From an uncultured Saprospiraceae bacterium (GTDB lineage: Bacteria > Bacteroidota > Bacteroidia > Chitinophagales > Saprospiraceae), in assembly GCA_938016265.1 (NCBI GenBank), contig CALLWB010000046.1, forward strand, positions 1 through 64,000: a stretch of 64,000 nt of DNA, given 5' to 3'. Below the pieces are notes generated by a model. The model was given only the letters and a program-made list of their open reading frames with translations, ran no database searches and was not told the origin of the DNA. This document shows positions 45,101 to 52,521 of the stretch, piece after piece; the first letter of the stretch is position 1, and every line of letters begins with the position of its first letter. The translations under genes were made by a program, and so were the position numbers.

Positions 45101-48100
45101 GACAGATGGCGCAGGGAACACCGCAAATTGTTCTTTTACAATAACAATAACAGACCAGGAAGATCCAGTAATAAATTGCCCTGCTACCATTTCGCAGGGC
45201 GTGGATGCTGGTAATTGTGGGGCAGTTGTAAATTTCACAGTACCTTATTCTGACAATTGTCTGGGGTCGACTATTGTCCAACTGAGTGGTCAAGTGTCAG
45301 GGACCACCTTTCCCGTAGGCACAACAACCAACGCCTTTAGGGTGACTGATGCATCTGGGAATACTGCTACCTGTTCTTTTGATGTGGTGATTACGGATGA
45401 TGAAAATCCGACCATAAATTGTCCCTCAAATATTAACCAAAGTAATGATCCGGGCATTTGTGGTGCGGTTATTAATTACCCCGTTCCCTATGCGGATAAT
45501 TGTCCGGGAGAAACTATCGTTCAGACCTCCGGGGGGGCTAGTGGAACACTTTTCCCTATTGGTACAACGACCAACTCTTTTACAGTAACTGATGGAGTTG
45601 GCAACACGATCACCTGCTCGTTTGACATAACAATTAGTGATACTGAAGATCCCGTAATTAATTGCCCGGCGACTATTAATCAAGCAGTAGTGCCTGGTTC
45701 TTGTAGCGCTGTTGTAAATTATTCGGTGACCACTTCTGACAATTGTCCTGGGGAGCAAATAACACAAACGGCTGGTCTCCCTGACGGGGCGACGTTCCCA
45801 ATTGGTACTACTACAAATGCTTTTCTTGTAACTGATGCATCTGGCAATACTTCTACCTGTTCTTTTGAGGTAATAATAAGTGATAATGAAGACCCGACCA
45901 TTTCCTGTCCTTCTAACATAACACAAAATAACACCCCAGGCGACTGTGGTACAATTGTAAATTATAACGTCACTTCTGGGGATAATTGTATGGGGCAAAC
46001 GGTCATGCAGACCACTGGTTTGGCAAGTGGTGCGAATTTTCCAGTAGGAACAACTACCAATACTTTTGTTGTAACAGATGTCGCGGGGAACACTGCAACG
46101 TGTTCTTTTGACGTGATTATCATTGATAATGAAAACCCAACCATTTCTTGTCCTGCAGCAATTAGTCAGGGAGTTGATACTGGGGTCTGTGGAGCTACTA
46201 TAAACTATACCGTAACTTCTACGGACAATTGCCCAGGAGAAACTGTTATGCTTACAAGTGGCCTTGCTAGTGGTTCGGTCTTTCCGGTTGGTACTACTAC
46301 AAATATATACATGGTTACTGATTTAGCTGGGAATACTGCTACTTGTTCTTTTGACGTTACCATTGTAGATGATGAGGATCCTACCGCAAGTTGTCCACCT
46401 GCTATTACTAGAAGCGCAGATCCTGGAGCGTGTGGCTCTTTGATTACGTTCAACGTTCCGCCAACGGATAATTGTCCTGGCACAACTGTCCAGCAAACTT
46501 CAGGAATTCTAAGCGGTACGATTGCTCCAATTGGTACGATTACTAATACATTTGTACTTACAGATGCTGCAGGAAACACAAGCAGCTGTTCATTTGATGT
46601 AACGGTAACGGATGATGAATTTCCTGTCCTGAATTGTATTCCAAACTTAACCGTACAGCTTGACCCGAATTCAATTAAAGTAGTTACTGTAAATGATTTG
46701 ACTACTTCTTTTTCAGACAATTGCAATCCACCTGTAGTTCAAGTGGTCAGTGGTCAGACGAACTTCGATTGTGATGATGTAGGACAGTCTTTTACGCTGG
46801 TAATTAAAGCAACGGATGCCTCGGGAAATATGGTTAGCTGTCAAAGTATTGTAACAATTGCCGATGACACCAATCCTTGTAATCTACCTCCAACTGCAGT
46901 TTGCCAAAATCTAACTCTTCCAGCAGACATGAATTGCCAAGGTATCGCGGATGCCATTGACTTCGATAATGGATCTTCTGATCCTGAAATGGAAACACTG
47001 CTCTATACTGTAGCTCCAACCGGGCCTTATCCAATTGGAACAACAACTGTCGTTTTGACTGTGACAGATCCTTTTGGAGTTAGTGCATCTTGCAATGCGA
47101 CCATTACAATAACAGACCAACTTGCTCCTACCCTATCTTGCCCAGCGCCTATTTCGCAAAATGCGGATCCTGGCCAATGCAGCAAGGTGATCACTTACAC
47201 GGTTAGTTCTTCAGATAATTGCCCTGGTCAGATGGTCACACAAACTGCAGGATTGGCGAGCGGTGCAATGTTTCCGATTGGAACCACTATAAATGCTTTT
47301 ATGGTAACGGATGCTGCTGGGAACACTGCTACTTGTTCTTTTGAGGTAACGATCCTTGATGGGGAAACCCCGGAAATTATTTGTCCTGCACCCATTGTAA
47401 TGAATAGCAGTCCTGGCAGTTGTGACGCAATAGTAAATTATTCCGTCTCCACTGATGACAACTGCCCAGGGGAAACCTTAACACAGACAGCAGGATTGCC
47501 TAGTGGATCGATTTTCCCTGTTGGTATTACGACCAATACATTTGTGGTCACAGATGGTTCAGGAAATACAGCTTCCTGTTCCTTTGATGTGGAGATCGCT
47601 GATGGAGAATTGCCAACTACTATTTGCCCAACTACTATTCAACAGCCCACCACGCTGGGTGGATGTTCTGCTCTGGTCAACTACGCCACTCCAATATTTA
47701 ATGATAACTGCGACGGGACGGTACTCACCGGAACTTTAATAAGTGGACTTACTAGTGGGAGCACCTTCCCGTTAGGCACAACAACAGTAACCTACGCATA
47801 TACCGACATGGCTGGCAATGGGCCAGTAATTTGCTCCTTTGACGTCACGGTAGTCGATGAAATAGCTCCTACTGCTAATTGTCAGAATTTGGCGATCACG
47901 CTTGGTGCAAATGGGAGTCAGACCATTACTGCAGCTGATATTGATAATGGATCTTCTGATAATTGTGCAGTTACTTCTTTGTCACTGGATAAAACAGTCT
48001 TTGACTGTACAGATAGTGGAGTGACTCCGGTGATTTTAACGGTAATGGATGCCTCTGGTAATATGTCTACTTGCTCAGCAACCGTCACTCTGGATGGGAC

Positions 48101-48407
48101 ACCAATTCCAACCTTTAATTGTCCTACGACATTGCGAACTTGTGATGGAACATTTGCCTGTAACTTTAATGATCAGAATCCTGTTACAGTGAATCTTGTT
48201 TCTGCTTCGGTTAGCGGATCGGCTGCACAGTACTTGCAGGGGAATATTTCTCCTGGCGGAAATGCCTATTTCGATCCTTTGACTATGCCAAGAAATGTGC
48301 CGTTGACATTGACTTATACTTTGACTATTGGGCCTTGTAATACTGTTTCTAGTACTTGTACGTTTACGGTTTTGGAGGTTAAGGCGAGTAATGCTGGTGG
48401 CTTTTAG
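42147..48407 (+). CDS. Giant secreted lectin/HYR protein (2086 aa)
   Basis: Signal peptide (ends LNLFAQ). In order: a Cys-rich N-terminal beta domain (about 20-165); a PPC-like domain (about 171-285, DALWYAYTPQ...GTTYYIRVSGY); a PA14-like domain (about 290-440, CGTYQIDVPNHDDGAYLYINGALVW); an Ig-like unit (about 445-530); then 16 HYR units to about 1984. A C-type lectin domain (about 664-800, LIGYTDEGSEG...INWAAGEPNN) is inserted into the second HYR unit. Units 3-10 and 13-15 have a strict 243-nt period. The final 100 residues are the SNAGGF-ending domain shared with the 35043 gene. PA14 and lectin domains bind carbohydrate, so a glycan-binding surface adhesin is the best reading. No canonical T9SS tail. 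Confidence 0.9.
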   Translation: MRRILTILLFLGISLNLFAQPVDYTVRVLQTQWFSTSACSETGTEEYTAKAWFFDNLNGTNVGGTCITCNNNGNCTNNTDYTLGTRTNTCASTVSLRFQAWEDDRGGRCDLNINGGIFDNDDDCHCGISTVANINFRNSGPGCTTYGYYGCNTSNHRFLAQICWSYAAGAPTNATCGTATPVTVGNTAYTLPASTCGTDITSCTFNDNDALWYAYTPQCSYNATIATCGSSYDTALSVWSTCTSGELACNDDACGLQSSITLNVTQGTTYYIRVSGYNSASGGGTLNISAPPVPAVQGFGCNQWNVNVYNGNAFNLASNVYTGYYVEGNLTYDTRNRYCSNCSPAAASGYTGCDPGPDIHTVVSKRTCFPCGTYQIDVPNHDDGAYLYINGALVWSHAACCDSHTNVWTGTLNNSSTVEMRHYEGSVGSHQGLRFINVTSALQPGSVTTNQTLCPGGDPGTLTSSSNGSGGVAPISYQWQQSPGCNGSWANISGATGTTYNPPALNQTTCYRRVVTDVCGTNSNTNIITITIADTTPPIITCPGNQTINANTNCEANLGNYTMLASTMDNCPGTISVTQSPSSGSTISGPTLVTLTATDAAGNSSTCAFSVSLNDVTPPTISCPSNLKVNSDAGACNAAVNFMLPTTMDNCPLLTFTQGNVTYSYIGTYNGHYYYLSDIGLSANAANTNAIAAGNTYGLASHLVTIDDATEDQLIFDAAVSNNTSILIGYTDEGSEGSFGWFGGCCGGGGSGYINWAAGEPNNINNEDYTHVRPILGGAWNDFNNNMGSQFVIEMNGSPKPLVTCSANSGDTFPVGTTTVTCTTTDSGGNSNNCSFSITVVDNEPPTLSCPAPITQNTTNGCTAPIAYAISSSDNCAGQTVTQTAGLPSGAFFPLGTTTNAFTATDASGNTTTCSFTVTITDNMPPTISCPSNITQGVDPGVCGATITYLTIAADNCPGFMVNQTSGLPSGSVFPVGTTTNSFTVTDGAGNTANCSFTITITDQEDPVINCPATISQGVDAGNCGAVVNFTVPYSDNCLGSTIVQLSGQVSGTTFPVGTTTNAFRVTDASGNTATCSFDVVITDDENPTINCPSNINQSNDPGICGAVINYPVPYADNCPGETIVQTSGGASGTLFPIGTTTNSFTVTDGVGNTITCSFDITISDTEDPVINCPATINQAVVPGSCSAVVNYSVTTSDNCPGEQITQTAGLPDGATFPIGTTTNAFLVTDASGNTSTCSFEVIISDNEDPTISCPSNITQNNTPGDCGTIVNYNVTSGDNCMGQTVMQTTGLASGANFPVGTTTNTFVVTDVAGNTATCSFDVIIIDNENPTISCPAAISQGVDTGVCGATINYTVTSTDNCPGETVMLTSGLASGSVFPVGTTTNIYMVTDLAGNTATCSFDVTIVDDEDPTASCPPAITRSADPGACGSLITFNVPPTDNCPGTTVQQTSGILSGTIAPIGTITNTFVLTDAAGNTSSCSFDVTVTDDEFPVLNCIPNLTVQLDPNSIKVVTVNDLTTSFSDNCNPPVVQVVSGQTNFDCDDVGQSFTLVIKATDASGNMVSCQSIVTIADDTNPCNLPPTAVCQNLTLPADMNCQGIADAIDFDNGSSDPEMETLLYTVAPTGPYPIGTTTVVLTVTDPFGVSASCNATITITDQLAPTLSCPAPISQNADPGQCSKVITYTVSSSDNCPGQMVTQTAGLASGAMFPIGTTINAFMVTDAAGNTATCSFEVTILDGETPEIICPAPIVMNSSPGSCDAIVNYSVSTDDNCPGETLTQTAGLPSGSIFPVGITTNTFVVTDGSGNTASCSFDVEIADGELPTTICPTTIQQPTTLGGCSALVNYATPIFNDNCDGTVLTGTLISGLTSGSTFPLGTTTVTYAYTDMAGNGPVICSFDVTVVDEIAPTANCQNLAITLGANGSQTITAADIDNGSSDNCAVTSLSLDKTVFDCTDSGVTPVILTVMDASGNMSTCSATVTLDGTPIPTFNCPTTLRTCDGTFACNFNDQNPVTVNLVSASVSGSAAQYLQGNISPGGNAYFDPLTMPRNVPLTLTYTLTIGPCNTVSSTCTFTVLEVKASNAGGF
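44670..46610 (+). repeat. HYR repeat array with exact 243-nt period
   Basis: Eight consecutive units start at 44670, 44910, 45153, 45396, 45639, 45882, 46125 and 46368; the next, divergent unit starts at 46611. After one 240-nt step all steps are exactly 243 nt (81 codons). Further units at 47115, 47358 and 47601 keep the same period. Confidence 0.9.
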
Positions 48408-48777
48408 CACGAAGGAGGCTTTTAGAAGGACTCATCATATCGAAGCGATGATTATTAGTAAGGGCCAGAGGGACTTTTTGTGCAATAAAAACAATCACTA
48501 ATCAACTTAATCAATCGCCAGAGGGCGAATGATGATTTGCCCCTACACCATTTGAATTGAATCTACCCCCCAATAACTTAATTACCAATAACTATTTTAT
48601 TTTGCGTGGCTTAGGGGTAGAAGCGGTATGCGCGGAATGAAATGAGCACATAATAGCGGATGACCCGACCCAAAGGGGAAGCCCCAAACTATAACTAAAC
48701 ACTTTATTCTTGCAATTTCGGCATCGGTAATTACCGGAGTTTTAGAAGAAATTCTATTTCTAACTAATGCCCCTTTC
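48408..48777. other. Intergenic region at the convergence point, no gene seen
   Basis: 370 bp between the stops of the plus-strand HYR operon and the minus-strand run. It contains small inverted repeats (ATCAT/ATGAT near 48437; GGGGAAGCCCC near 48675) but no terminator with a T run on either strand and no coding frame. Confidence 0.5.
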
Positions 48778-49062
48778 TTATTTCTTGATGAGTCTTAGTT
48801 GGTGAGGGCTGGTTTTTGGGATTCTTTCGATTATGCCTCTTGCTTCCAGGTCTAATTTTACGGAAACAACATACCAAACCACTTTACCATCGAAGGTAGG
48901 CCCTAGTTGGGTTTCTGCTCTATCGGATACTTCCTGATAAGTAATTGCCCCCTCCTTTTCAATTGTATCGAGGATAAATTGTGCTATTTGGTCGTACTTG
49001 CTTTTTAGAATGTTTACCCCTTTTTTTCCTTGAGGGTGTACTGTCATAATTCTTTCTTCCAT
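48778..49062 (-). CDS. Small winged-helix-like protein (DUF6958-like)
   Basis: 94 aa from ATG at 49062 (MEERIMTVHPQGKKG). The frame stays open to 49218 but that part overlaps the upstream gene and reads as its shadow. Pattern: GKKGVNILKSKYDQIAQFILDTIEKEGAITYQEV, then WYVVSVKLDLEARGIIERI, which fits the DUF6958 family (a compact winged-helix-like fold whose signature is the W..V.LDLEA.G.I strand-helix). It is cytosolic and may bind nucleic acid, but no function is established. The gap to the upstream SpoIID-like gene is 13 bp, so they share a transcript although one is secreted and this is not. Confidence 0.75.
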   Translation of the reverse strand: MEERIMTVHPQGKKGVNILKSKYDQIAQFILDTIEKEGAITYQEVSDRAETQLGPTFDGKVVWYVVSVKLDLEARGIIERIPKTSPHQLRLIKK

Positions 49063-49075
49063 CAAAATAAGTATT

Positions 49076-50764
49076 CTAATCCTTAATTGGTTGTGGTCCT
49101 GGTCCAGCAGCAGGGGCTTCCTGGATCGTAGGAGTCGGCGAAGTAGGATTGGCTTGTTTATTAAAATTGGTACATCCCTGAATGTAGGCATCAAGAATTG
49201 CTCCTGTTTGTGCATCAAAGCCAGGGTTCATCTGCACATAAGTCCCAGCGGTTATGTCGGCACTTGCTCCATTGGGAATAACGTTGGTCGTATTGATTGT
49301 AAGTCCGGCTACAATAACATTTGACCCCGAAAGCGTACCTGAAAGTGTTTGATTTGGAGCGCAACCGCAATTTTGAAAAATGTAATCCGGGTAATAATGA
49401 GTAACAATATCCTGCCAGCTTTTTGTGCCGTAACTATGTGTTGTACCGCTTCCATTTGTCCAACCAGCAGCCCATCTGGCAGTACCCCACTGGCACATAC
49501 CCCGACCATGACCGAAACGTGCTCGTCCTGAACAGACTGGATCATAAATACAGTTGGTTCCTGTTGTATTTGGTCCTGTATAATTATTGCCACAAGAGGT
49601 CGTTGGGCTAAAGTCATTGTTTTCTGCCGAGTACTCGGATCTGGCTACATTACCATTGGTGTAGGTGACTGCCCATCCGTCCGTCGCATCAACAGCGGCG
49701 CTGGCTTGGGCATTCGTTGAATTTTGATATACTTGACAACAAGTCGTGCTACAAATATCATAGCTACTGTTGATCGGGTTGAAGGCAAACCAGGAACTAT
49801 AACTCCGAATACTAACAGAACCTGCTCGTAAGGAATTAATACCTAGACCTCCATTCCAATTTGCCCAGGAAACAATCCACTCATGAGGAAGTACCCGCTT
49901 AACATAATTTTGAACAGTATGGACGTCGACTCCTCCACAACTACTGCAACTGCACCCCGTTCCTACGCGAATTTGAGTCGGCAGGCATGCCAGTTTCATG
50001 CTATTGACATAGGAGGTGTGTAGGTTTGGGTATTTGAGGTTGCTGTCTTTAAAGCCTTCTTTGATTTGTGGTGACGAAGCTGCTGATCTCCTATCTGCTT
50101 GTCGGTTGACTCCAGTACCTGGTGCTAGTTTGATTTGGAAGGTCCATGATCCTTTTGACCAGAGCATGACGTTTTCCCGCAGGTGTGTTTCAAAGCCATT
50201 TTTCTTAAACGAAAGGCTCACTTTTTCATTATCAATGTTTACTGGAAGGTAGGCTTCGAAATACCCTGTTTGATCGGAGGTAGTTTGAAATCGTTTATCA
50301 TTGGAGGTAATGGAAACGTTTGCTATTGGTTTTCCATTTTCATCTGCGGTATATCCGACAATTAGTGTTTCGTTTACTCGTTGTTTTTTGGTGATTGTGG
50401 CACCGCTAAGTTCTTTAGGAGGGGAATAATTCTCCAGATAAAAATTGACATAGCCAATGGAAGCATTATCAGATTCTATATAAGTACCCATTGGAGCGTA
50501 TCCTTTTTTGTCTACATAAATGGAATATCCAGATGGCTTTAATTTTGTAAGATCTAAATCATAGGGTGTACGTTCGCCAAGAGTCCTTTCATTTAATTCA
50601 AGCGCTGTAGAATTGTCTGACAGATCGGTTATTTGGACACTTTCGGGAGTAACAGCCAACCCTGTATTACTATCAAAAAAACGTAATTCGATCTGATTGA
50701 ACTGGGCGTTGCTGCCAAAAACAACAAGAAAACAAAAAACAAGGGTAGGTAAGAAAGTTTTCAT
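49076..50764 (-). CDS. Secreted SpoIID/LytB-domain protein with coat-hanger-like C-terminal stack
   Basis: 562 aa. Signal peptide (MKTFLPTLVFCFLVVFGSNAQ). The N-terminal 215 residues hold two carboxypeptidase-regulatory-like beta units (IVGYTADENGKPIANVSITSNDKRFQTTSDQTGYFEAYLP). The SpoIID/LytB domain (about 265-480) shows HTVQNYVKRVLPHEWIVSWANW, SLRAGSVSIRSYSSWF, DICSTTCCQVYQ and GHGRGMCQWGTARWA. The last 75 residues (SGTLSGSNVIVAGLTINTTNVI...VQMNPGFDAQTGAILDAYI.GC) resemble the 3-coathanger stack domain. SpoIID cleaves peptidoglycan glycan strands lacking stem peptides; catalytic Glu candidates are in LPHEW. The export and C-terminal stack suggest a cell-surface location. Confidence 0.82.
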   Translation of the reverse strand: MKTFLPTLVFCFLVVFGSNAQFNQIELRFFDSNTGLAVTPESVQITDLSDNSTALELNERTLGERTPYDLDLTKLKPSGYSIYVDKKGYAPMGTYIESDNASIGYVNFYLENYSPPKELSGATITKKQRVNETLIVGYTADENGKPIANVSITSNDKRFQTTSDQTGYFEAYLPVNIDNEKVSLSFKKNGFETHLRENVMLWSKGSWTFQIKLAPGTGVNRQADRRSAASSPQIKEGFKDSNLKYPNLHTSYVNSMKLACLPTQIRVGTGCSCSSCGGVDVHTVQNYVKRVLPHEWIVSWANWNGGLGINSLRAGSVSIRSYSSWFAFNPINSSYDICSTTCCQVYQNSTNAQASAAVDATDGWAVTYTNGNVARSEYSAENNDFSPTTSCGNNYTGPNTTGTNCIYDPVCSGRARFGHGRGMCQWGTARWAAGWTNGSGTTHSYGTKSWQDIVTHYYPDYIFQNCGCAPNQTLSGTLSGSNVIVAGLTINTTNVIPNGASADITAGTYVQMNPGFDAQTGAILDAYIQGCTNFNKQANPTSPTPTIQEAPAAGPGPQPIKD

Positions 50765-51021
50765 CTTGAGTAGTTTAATAAGGGAAAGTTTATAAAAACT
50801 TTGTCAGGAACATTATTGCTTCTGATCGGTTTAGTCAGAATTTATAAATTAAGTGCTTACTAAAATAACGAAAAATTATGTTTTCTCCCACTTTGTAGCG
50901 AGAAAACATCTTTTAACGATCTAGAAATGAATTAAATAATTGACGTAGACATACAATTGGCATTCACCCAGTTAGGATGAATGCCAATTGCTAATAGTGC
51001 TAATTCAACTATCGTTTTTTC

Positions 51022-52434
51022 TTAATCTTTTACCTTTACGAACGGCTCAACGGCAAGCGCATCCTCTCCATCAAGTGTTATTTGAAGGAAGTATTTTCCG
51101 TTGCTCAATCTTTTAGTTTTGATTTCAAAAGAGTTTGATCCTTGTTCTATGGTGGCTGCTTCAGAAATCAGCACACGCCCTAGTACATCTACAATTTCGA
51201 AATTAACAGCAACAGGTCGTTCACTTTCTACCTGTAGTGTCATCAATTCATTTACAGGATTAGGGAAAATAGACATTACTTGCAGCCATTCAACTTCTTC
51301 TATATCAGTAGAAGAATCCATTCCGACTGTAATCGATGCGGAAGTGGAGCAATTGTTTGCATCAAAAATTTCCACATCATAAATACCAGGCGTTAAATCT
51401 GACCGTATGATGCCTGTTCCTCCGTCTGCCCACACAGGGTTAAAGGGGGCGGTACCATTTGTGATAATTAGTTCTATGACCCCATCTGCAGCACTTGTTC
51501 CAGAAGCAAGAGTAACGTTGTAAGTCAATGAAGGAAGTGGATTTACAGTAATCATTGCCGCTTGAGTTACTTCGCAATTGAAGTCGTCAAGAACAGTTAA
51601 GGTGTAAGTGATATTGGCAGAAGGAGTAACTGTAGGATTGGCGATAGAAGCGTCACTAAGTCCCGTTGTGGGGGACCAAGAGTAAGAGAGATTTCCGTTG
51701 CCACCACTAGCAGTAGGAGATGCTCCAAGCGTGATTGATTCGCCAGCACAAATTTGTTGAGTACCTCCGGCGTTTACTTGTAAACTGCCACACACATTAG
51801 CTCCAGAACAGTCGAATTGTTCATTAGTAATTAAGGCCCCAGGGAAATTAACACAATCTGCAGGCAGATAAGTACAAGTCCCAGTCAAATCGCCACAGAT
51901 AGTATAGGTTTGGTTTACGAAAACAGAACCTGTTTCGAAGCAGATACCTGCTGCCTCAGATTCTGCGCCTGCCATATACTTCAACTTGAGGTGAAATAGA
52001 GCTACTGGAGTATCAGTGATCTCTATGGAGATGCAATTTCCTGCGCGGTCTTGCTGCCAAGCGACACTAAGGCGACTAGTTGTATTATCGTTGATAACTG
52101 GATCTGAGTATACTTTTAAAACTCCAGCGACATTATCTTTAAGATTTAGTAAATAATCTGAAGAAGGATACTCAATCTCCATATTGTTATTTGCAGAGAT
52201 GTTTTGCCCAAATGCAGCTTCGTTATAGTTGAGATAAATTTGACCAGAAGACATGTAGAAAGCTCCTGTTGTTGTTTGACTGGAGATGAGTACGTCAGCT
52301 TCGTAGTACTGAACGCCTGCGTCTGTTGTAATAGTTGCGTTTTGAAATGAAAATTTCACATCACTTGCCCATAGTGAGCAGGAAAGGATTAATGAGCATA
52401 TTATTACAGAAACAAATTTTATGATATTTAGCAT
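51022..52434 (-). CDS. Secreted cohesin-like/PKD-like protein with T9SS type A tail
   Basis: 470 aa from the ATG at 52434 (MLNIIKFVSVIICSLILSCSLWASD); the frame extends 17 codons upstream from a poorer start. The N-terminal domain (about 25-200) is beta-rich and reads like the secreted cohesin-type domains of Bacteroidota (ADVLISSQTTTGAFYMSSGQIYLNYNEAAFG). An Ig-like/PKD unit follows (ICAGESITLGASPTASGGNGNLSYSWSPTTGLSD), then an SprB-like unit (SGTSAADGVIELIITNGTAPFNPVWADG). The last 85 residues are a clear T9SS type A domain (SIFPNPVNELMTLQV...VDVLGRVLIS...LSNGKYFLQI). It is the only protein in the minus-strand run with a canonical tail. Confidence 0.83.
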   Translation of the reverse strand: MLNIIKFVSVIICSLILSCSLWASDVKFSFQNATITTDAGVQYYEADVLISSQTTTGAFYMSSGQIYLNYNEAAFGQNISANNNMEIEYPSSDYLLNLKDNVAGVLKVYSDPVINDNTTSRLSVAWQQDRAGNCISIEITDTPVALFHLKLKYMAGAESEAAGICFETGSVFVNQTYTICGDLTGTCTYLPADCVNFPGALITNEQFDCSGANVCGSLQVNAGGTQQICAGESITLGASPTASGGNGNLSYSWSPTTGLSDASIANPTVTPSANITYTLTVLDDFNCEVTQAAMITVNPLPSLTYNVTLASGTSAADGVIELIITNGTAPFNPVWADGGTGIIRSDLTPGIYDVEIFDANNCSTSASITVGMDSSTDIEEVEWLQVMSIFPNPVNELMTLQVESERPVAVNFEIVDVLGRVLISEAATIEQGSNSFEIKTKRLSNGKYFLQITLDGEDALAVEPFVKVKD

Positions 52435-52521
52435 TGTGGTAGTTTTAATTCTTACAAAATTAGGGAACTTTATGCAGAAGGTCAATTTATAATTCCTATT
52501 AAGTTTTTAATAAATTATGGT

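Noticed and set aside
44670-47856. Repeat array as a possible CRISPR or DNA satellite
   Set aside because: The period is 243 nt, in frame, with conserved protein motifs; it is a coding HYR array.
26348-48582. CCCAATAACTTAAT found at about 26347 and at 48569 as a dispersed repeat
   Set aside because: Only 14 bases match in AT-rich spacer and the flanks differ, so chance or simple-sequence similarity is enough.
48778-49218. 146-aa version of the DUF6958-like protein
   Set aside because: The first 52 codons overlap the SpoIID-like gene and read as its shadow; the ATG at 49062 starts the family-like part.
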